From contig CAZFIA010000001.1 in NCBI GenBank assembly GCA_964519335.1, positions 1 to 64,000 on the forward strand: a stretch of DNA of 64,000 bases. Direction: 5' to 3'. Shown piece after piece: positions 60,592-64,000 of this stretch. This DNA is from JALZVT01 sp964519335. Its GTDB lineage: Bacteria > Pseudomonadota > Gammaproteobacteria > Pseudomonadales > Azotimanducaceae. The stretch's first letter is position 1. Each line of letters opens with the position of its first letter. Below the pieces are notes generated by a model, which ran no database searches, was not told where the DNA came from, and worked only from the letters and a program-made list of their open reading frames with translations. Position numbers and translations under genes: made by a program.

Positions 60592-61074
60592 TTAACGATT
60601 GTCGGTGCGGAGAATGCGCTGCTTTTGCCGGTTCCAGTCGCGTTCGGCCATGGTTTTGCGCTTGTCGTGTTCTTGCTTGCCTTTTGCCATCGCTATTTCG
60701 CATTTCACGCGATTGTTCTTCCAGTACAGGCGAGTGGCTACCGCGGTATAACCCTTGGCCGAGATGGCCTGAAAGATCTTTGCGATTTCTTTGGCGTTGA
60801 GCAGCAGCTTGCGCATGCGGATAGGATCGGCAACAACATGGGTACTGGCGCTTGCCAGTGGTGTGAGGTGTGCATTTATCAGCCAGGCTTCGCCATCGCG
60901 CACGTGCACGTAAGTGTCGGTGAGCTGAGCAAGACCCGCGCGCAGGCTTTTCACTTCCCAACCCATAAGCACCACCCCGGCCTCAAAACGTTCTTCTAGG
61001 GTGTAGTCGTGGCGCGCGCGGCGATTCTCGGCAATGGTATTGCTTGGTTTCTTGTTGGTCTTCTTTTTGGCCAT
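60592..61074 (-). CDS. smpB: SsrA-binding protein SmpB
   Basis: 160 residues, the normal length. Motifs include NRRARHDYTLEERFEAGVVL, MGWEVKSLRAGLAQLTDTYV and a basic C-terminal tail (KGKQEHDKRKTMAERDWNRQ) that enters the mRNA channel of stalled ribosomes. It binds tmRNA and is needed for trans-translation. ssrA starts 105 bases downstream on the same strand, the classical smpB-ssrA arrangement. Confidence 0.97.
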   Translation of the reverse strand: MAKKKTNKKPSNTIAENRRARHDYTLEERFEAGVVLMGWEVKSLRAGLAQLTDTYVHVRDGEAWLINAHLTPLASASTHVVADPIRMRKLLLNAKEIAKIFQAISAKGYTAVATRLYWKNNRVKCEIAMAKGKQEHDKRKTMAERDWNRQKQRILRTDNR

Positions 61075-61179
61075 AGTGCCGAGTATAGCGGGGGGTCAAG
61101 TGCGCTGTCTGGCGCGTAGTTGTGACCCAATCGGCCTTAAGCGACAATTCGCGGCGATATTCCTACAGATGAAATAGAT

Positions 61180-62553
61180 ATGGCGGCACCGAGCGAATCA
61201 CGCCACGGCATGTGGTCGAGCCGATTGGTCTTTGTGTTGGCCGCGGCAGGGTCTGCGGTTGGGTTGGGAAATATCTGGAAGTTTCCCTACATCGCGGGTG
61301 AAAACGGTGGTGGCGCCTTTGTGGTTATCTATTTGGTGTGCGTAGCTGCTATTGGCGTGCCCATCATGATTGCCGAAACCTTGCTTGGTCGTTACGGCCG
61401 GCAAAGCCCTATCAACAGCATGCGCAAGCTCACCAAAGACGCGGGCGCATCGAACTTCTGGCCCATCATTGGTTGGATGGGGGTGCTTGCGGGGTTTCTA
61501 ATTCTTTCCTACTACGCGGTCATTGCTGGTTGGGCGCTTAACTACGTCTATCTTGTTTCTACCGGCACCCTCACTGGGGCGACGCCGGACAGTGCAGAAA
61601 AGGTGTTCAACGACTTTCTTGCCAGTCCCTGGCAGATGGTGGGCTGGCAAACCGCGTTTATGGTGCTTACTGTTTGGATCGTTTCTGGCGGTGTCAGTAA
61701 AGGCATAGAGCGCGCGGTGAAGTGGTTTATGCCGCTGTTGTTCATTTTGTTGCTGGTGCTTCTGGGGTACTCGTTTAACTCGGGTGGCTTTGAGCAGGGT
61801 GTCGACTTTTTGATTGGTTTCGACTGGAGTCGAGTAACCGTTGATGGCTGGCTGGTTGCCATGGGGCAGGCGTTCTTCACCTTGAGCCTCGGCATGGGGG
61901 CCATTATGGCCTACGGCGCCTACCTGCCGTCGGATGCAAAAATTTCTAGCACCGTTGTGATTATTGCCGGCCTCGATACCCTGGTTGCGGTGCTAGCCGG
62001 TCTGGCGATCTTTCCGATTGTGTTTGCCAATGGCCTTGAAGCCGGGCAAGGGCCGGGGCTTATGTTTGTCACGGTGCCGCTGGCCTTTGGGCAGATGAGT
62101 GCCGGTGTTTTGTTTGGGGCGCTGTTCTTTCTGTTAGTCAGCTTTGCGGCCATCACTTCAGCTATCTCGCTCACCGAGCCCGCGCTTGCTTATCTGGTTG
62201 AAGAATACAACGCTAAACGCTCACGGGTTGCGATTTCGCTCGGCGTTATCTGCTGGATACTCGGTCTGGGCTCGGTCTTCTCATTTAACCTCTGGAGCGA
62301 TTTTACGCCGGTGGGGTCGATGACCTTTTTTGACTCGGTCGACTACCTGTCTCAGAACATCATGCTGCCGCTCGGTGGCCTGTTGATTGCATTGTTTGTT
62401 GGCTTTGCGCTGCCCAAAGAGCTGGTTTATGAGCAGCTTGGTATCAAGAGTGGGTTTGCGTCTTTTCTGTGGCAGTTGTCGATTAAGGTCATCGCGCCCA
62501 TCGGCGTGTTAACCGTGTTTGGAAAAACCATTTACGACACGGTTGTGGGTTGA
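61180..62553 (+). CDS. sodium:neurotransmitter symporter family (NSS/SNF) transporter
   Basis: 457 residues with about 11-12 membrane helices. The first helix contains the NSS signature SRLVFVLAAAGSAVGLGNIW followed by KFPYIAGENGGGAFV, which lines the sodium and substrate sites in LeuT. The substrate is probably an amino acid or related amine, but it cannot be read. It is inserted between smpB (divergent) and ratA, which are neighbours in E. coli. It lies 12 bases upstream of ratA on the same strand. Confidence 0.9.
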   Translation: MAAPSESRHGMWSSRLVFVLAAAGSAVGLGNIWKFPYIAGENGGGAFVVIYLVCVAAIGVPIMIAETLLGRYGRQSPINSMRKLTKDAGASNFWPIIGWMGVLAGFLILSYYAVIAGWALNYVYLVSTGTLTGATPDSAEKVFNDFLASPWQMVGWQTAFMVLTVWIVSGGVSKGIERAVKWFMPLLFILLLVLLGYSFNSGGFEQGVDFLIGFDWSRVTVDGWLVAMGQAFFTLSLGMGAIMAYGAYLPSDAKISSTVVIIAGLDTLVAVLAGLAIFPIVFANGLEAGQGPGLMFVTVPLAFGQMSAGVLFGALFFLLVSFAAITSAISLTEPALAYLVEEYNAKRSRVAISLGVICWILGLGSVFSFNLWSDFTPVGSMTFFDSVDYLSQNIMLPLGGLLIALFVGFALPKELVYEQLGIKSGFASFLWQLSIKVIAPIGVLTVFGKTIYDTVVG

Positions 62554-62565
62554 GCTTAGCTCGCT

Positions 62566-63024
62566 GTGGCCATCACACAAATTCAGCGTTCTGCGTTATT
62601 GCCGTTTAAGGTAGAGCAGCTCTTTGAGATGGTGGCCGATGTTCGCGCGTATCCCAGTTTTTTACCCTGGTGCACGGCGGTTGATGTACTAGAAGAAACC
62701 GAAGACTTGCTAGAGGCCCGCGTAACCGCGGGTGCTGTTGGCGTGTCGCAGAGCTTTGTCACTCGTAATTTAATGAATGCGCCAGACTCCATTGAACTAA
62801 CTCTGGTAGAAGGCCCGTTTGAACGCTTTGCCGGGCGCTGGGATTTTGTTGCGCTTGCCGATGCTACGGTTAGCGGAGCAAAAATCGAACTGGATATGCA
62901 ATTCGAATTGGTGCGAAAAAATCCGCTGTTGCGTCGTACCTTTGGCTCGTTGTTTGAGCGCGCGAGTGAAACGCTGGTAGAGAGTTTTTGCGAGCGCGCG
63001 CAAACGCTTTACGGGGCGACATAG
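62566..63024 (+). CDS. ratA: RatA, START-like ribosome-associated protein
   Basis: 152 residues from GTG 62566. It belongs to the START/polyketide-cyclase family, with landmarks SALLPFKVEQLFEMVADVRA, YPSFLPWC and a C-terminal FGSLFERASETLVESFCERA. In E. coli RatA is reported to block ribosomal subunit association; mitochondrial homologues (Coq10) bind ubiquinone, so a quinone-related role is also possible. It is followed two bases later by ratB, and both lie beside smpB/bamE as in other gammaproteobacteria. Confidence 0.92.
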   Translation: MAITQIQRSALLPFKVEQLFEMVADVRAYPSFLPWCTAVDVLEETEDLLEARVTAGAVGVSQSFVTRNLMNAPDSIELTLVEGPFERFAGRWDFVALADATVSGAKIELDMQFELVRKNPLLRRTFGSLFERASETLVESFCERAQTLYGAT

Positions 63025-63026
63025 GT

Positions 63027-63311
63027 TTGTCGATTAACATCACCGTGGCCTATGCGTTGCCTGATGTTCAGTATGATGAGCCCCTTGAGCTCGAATCTGG
63101 CGCGACCGTTGCCGATGCGTTGGCGGCGATTGCCCAGCAGCCGCCGTTTAACGAGCTTGATCTGTCCGAAGCGCCTGTTGGCGTATTCAATCGACTGGTC
63201 AAGGATCGTTCGCAAGCGCTTCATGACGGCGATCGAGTGGAAATCTATCGACAGCTTGAACTTGATCCCATGACCGCCCGGCAGCAGCGTGCGGCGGTGC
63301 GACGGGCTTAG
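63027..63311 (+). CDS. ratB: RatB/RnfH family ubiquitin-fold protein
   Basis: 94 residues from TTG 63027; GTG 62988 upstream would overlap ratA. The sequence (INITVAYALPDVQYDEPLEL, then VGVFNRLVKDRSQALHDGDR, VEIYRQLELDP) is the RnfH/RatB family with a ubiquitin-like beta-grasp fold. Its function is uncertain; the name derives from gene neighbourhoods with rnf or ratA. It starts two bases after the ratA stop, so the two are co-translated. Confidence 0.9.
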   Translation: MSINITVAYALPDVQYDEPLELESGATVADALAAIAQQPPFNELDLSEAPVGVFNRLVKDRSQALHDGDRVEIYRQLELDPMTARQQRAAVRRA

Positions 63312-63422
63312 CCTCTCCTGAAACAGCTGAATAAAAGAGCCGGACAAAAGAGCTGTACAGCGTGCGTTCAGCCGGGCCGTTCGATATTATCCACGGCCTC
63401 AACGAGATCGGTTCGCCCCCAC

Positions 63423-64000
63423 ATGCTTCTTAGACTGCTGCCCGAACTTAGACTGCTGCCCGAACTTAGACTGCTGCCCNNNNNNNNNNNNNNNNNNNNN
63501 NNNNNNNNNNNNNNNNNNNNNNNNNNNNNNNNNNNNNNNNNNNNNNNNNNNNNNNNNNNNNNNNNNNNNNNNNNNNNNNCTTAGACTGCTGCCCGAACTT
63601 AGACTGCTGCCCGAACTTAGACTGCTGCCCAAACCTGCCACAGTTGTTTTGTCTCTCCTCGCCGTGGCGCTGCTATCAGGCTGCGGGTGGCCGCGCGTGC
63701 ACAAAGTGGTGGTGCAGCAGGGCAACGTGATTACCCAGGAGATGATCGATAAGCTGAAGCCCGGCATGACGCGCACCCAGGTGGCCTACATCATGGGTGA
63801 GCCGGTGGTACGCAATACGTTCAATGACCGTCGTTGGGACTATGTGTACTCGTTAGAAGACCCTGGCCGTTACGAACTAATTTCTTCGGTCTCGCTGTTT
63901 TTTGAAAATGAACTCCTGAGCCATTTTGCCGGCGACATTGCGCCAACCTCTGCAAAGCCAGAAGCGGCTCCCGAAGTGGCAAAAGAAACAGACGATTTAG
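63423..64000 (+). CDS. bamE: outer membrane assembly lipoprotein BamE, repeat-extended N-terminus (partial)
   Basis: The gene starts at ATG 63423 and runs off the right end of the window. The SmpA/OmlA domain is clear: GWPRVHKVVVQQGNVITQEM, LKPGMTRTQVAYIMGEP and RWDYVYSLEDPG. A signal peptide with lipobox (VVLSLLAVALLSGCG) precedes it. BamE stabilises BamD in the beta-barrel assembly machine. Before the signal peptide the frame encodes MLLRLLPELRLLPE and further LRLLPE units, from an 18-bp repeat interrupted by a scaffold gap (63480-63579). Such an addition before a lipoprotein signal is very unusual; an internal start after the repeats cannot be excluded. Confidence 0.88.
63429..63630 (+). 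repeat. bamE: 18-bp tandem repeat at the bamE 5' end
   Basis: Copies of CTTAGACTGCTGCCCGAA lie on both sides of the scaffold gap: three before and three after, the last of each group being shortened or diverged. The unit keeps the reading frame and encodes LRLLPE. The copy number inside the gap is unknown. Confidence 0.9.
63480..63579. other. scaffold gap (100 N) in 18-bp repeat
   Basis: Exactly 100 N inside the 18-bp array. The flanks carry the same units, so the assembler could not resolve the array. Confidence 0.95.

Noticed and set aside
63429..63630. CRISPR-like spaced repeats near the right end
   Set aside because: The 18-bp units are directly adjacent with no spacers, are in frame with bamE, and no cas genes are present.

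Overview
The window looks like a chromosomal scaffold from a gammaproteobacterium, probably free-living and aquatic. Several things point that way: a one-piece tmRNA with the tag ANDENYALAA, the rpsF-rpsR-rplI-dnaB order, a glyA-nrdR-ribD-nusB-thiL-pgpA cluster, ispA-xseB, the smpB/ssrA/ratA/ratB/bamE neighbourhood, RdgC, SlyX, YceH, EttA, a three-gene RND pump and a PQQ-dependent dehydrogenase. No phage, integrase, transposase or CRISPR array was seen, so this is core genome with scattered accessory genes. Five runs of exactly 100 N mark scaffold joins. Most sit in repetitive coding sequence, and two have identical 55-bp flanks, so the source is probably a short-read or metagenome assembly.

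Layout. 1-9.6 kb holds mostly small, individually regulated genes: a DinB tail, a MetE-like protein, GrpB, a membrane-anchored XRE regulator with a NUDIX hydrolase, DUF2867, YpeA-like GNAT, a GFA enzyme, SCO1 with a membrane partner, a PQQ dehydrogenase lipoprotein, DUF2834, a hotdog thioesterase, a VOC protein and a zinc-ribbon membrane protein. 9.6-14.8 kb carries ribosomal proteins S6, S18 and L9, then DnaB (with an acidic repeat-bearing N-terminal extension), RadA and a possible globin-fold protein. 14.8-18.5 kb is a tightly overlapped three-gene operon of unknown function (coiled-coil protein, DUF6384-like membrane protein, coiled-coil protein with Gly/Arg tail). 18.6-22.0 kb has an MFS exporter, a GNAT enzyme and EttA. 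22.2-27.4 kb is the glyA-nrdR-ribD-nusB-thiL-pgpA run. Here ribE, ribBA and most of ribH are missing, and only a frameshifted ribH 3' fragment remains.

27.5-35.5 kb contains a retropepsin-like protein, IspA, XseB, a Sel1/TPR protein, a beta-lactamase-fold hydrolase, a secreted trypsin-like protease, SlyX and a LysR regulator facing a secreted protein across a palindromic site. 35.5-42.7 kb holds a patatin-like protein, two unknowns, an M3 metallopeptidase lipoprotein, YceH and PpiB. 42.9-48.7 kb is a complete outer-membrane factor/adaptor/RND permease operon. 48.7-59.8 kb contains RdgC, a YdjM-like membrane protein, a degenerate hybrid histidine kinase, a histone-H1-like Lys/Arg repeat protein, a D-cysteine desulfhydrase-type enzyme, a TAXI-like binding lipoprotein with a YHS-domain protein, an FAD oxidoreductase, a DUF5062-like protein and an exported PD40 propeller protein. 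60-64 kb is the trans-translation locus (ssrA, smpB), an NSS-family sodium symporter, ratA, ratB and the start of bamE.

The most distinctive signal is recurrent short tandem repeats at the edges of housekeeping genes. They occur in the N-terminus of DnaB (21-bp unit), BamE (18-bp) and SlyX (18-bp), and across the stop codons of ribD (10-bp) and nusB (23-bp). Other points worth checking are the broken riboflavin locus, an inverted partial copy of the tmRNA 3' end forming a long palindrome, the three-gene operon at 14.8-18.5 kb, and a perfect DnaA box just upstream of dnaB.
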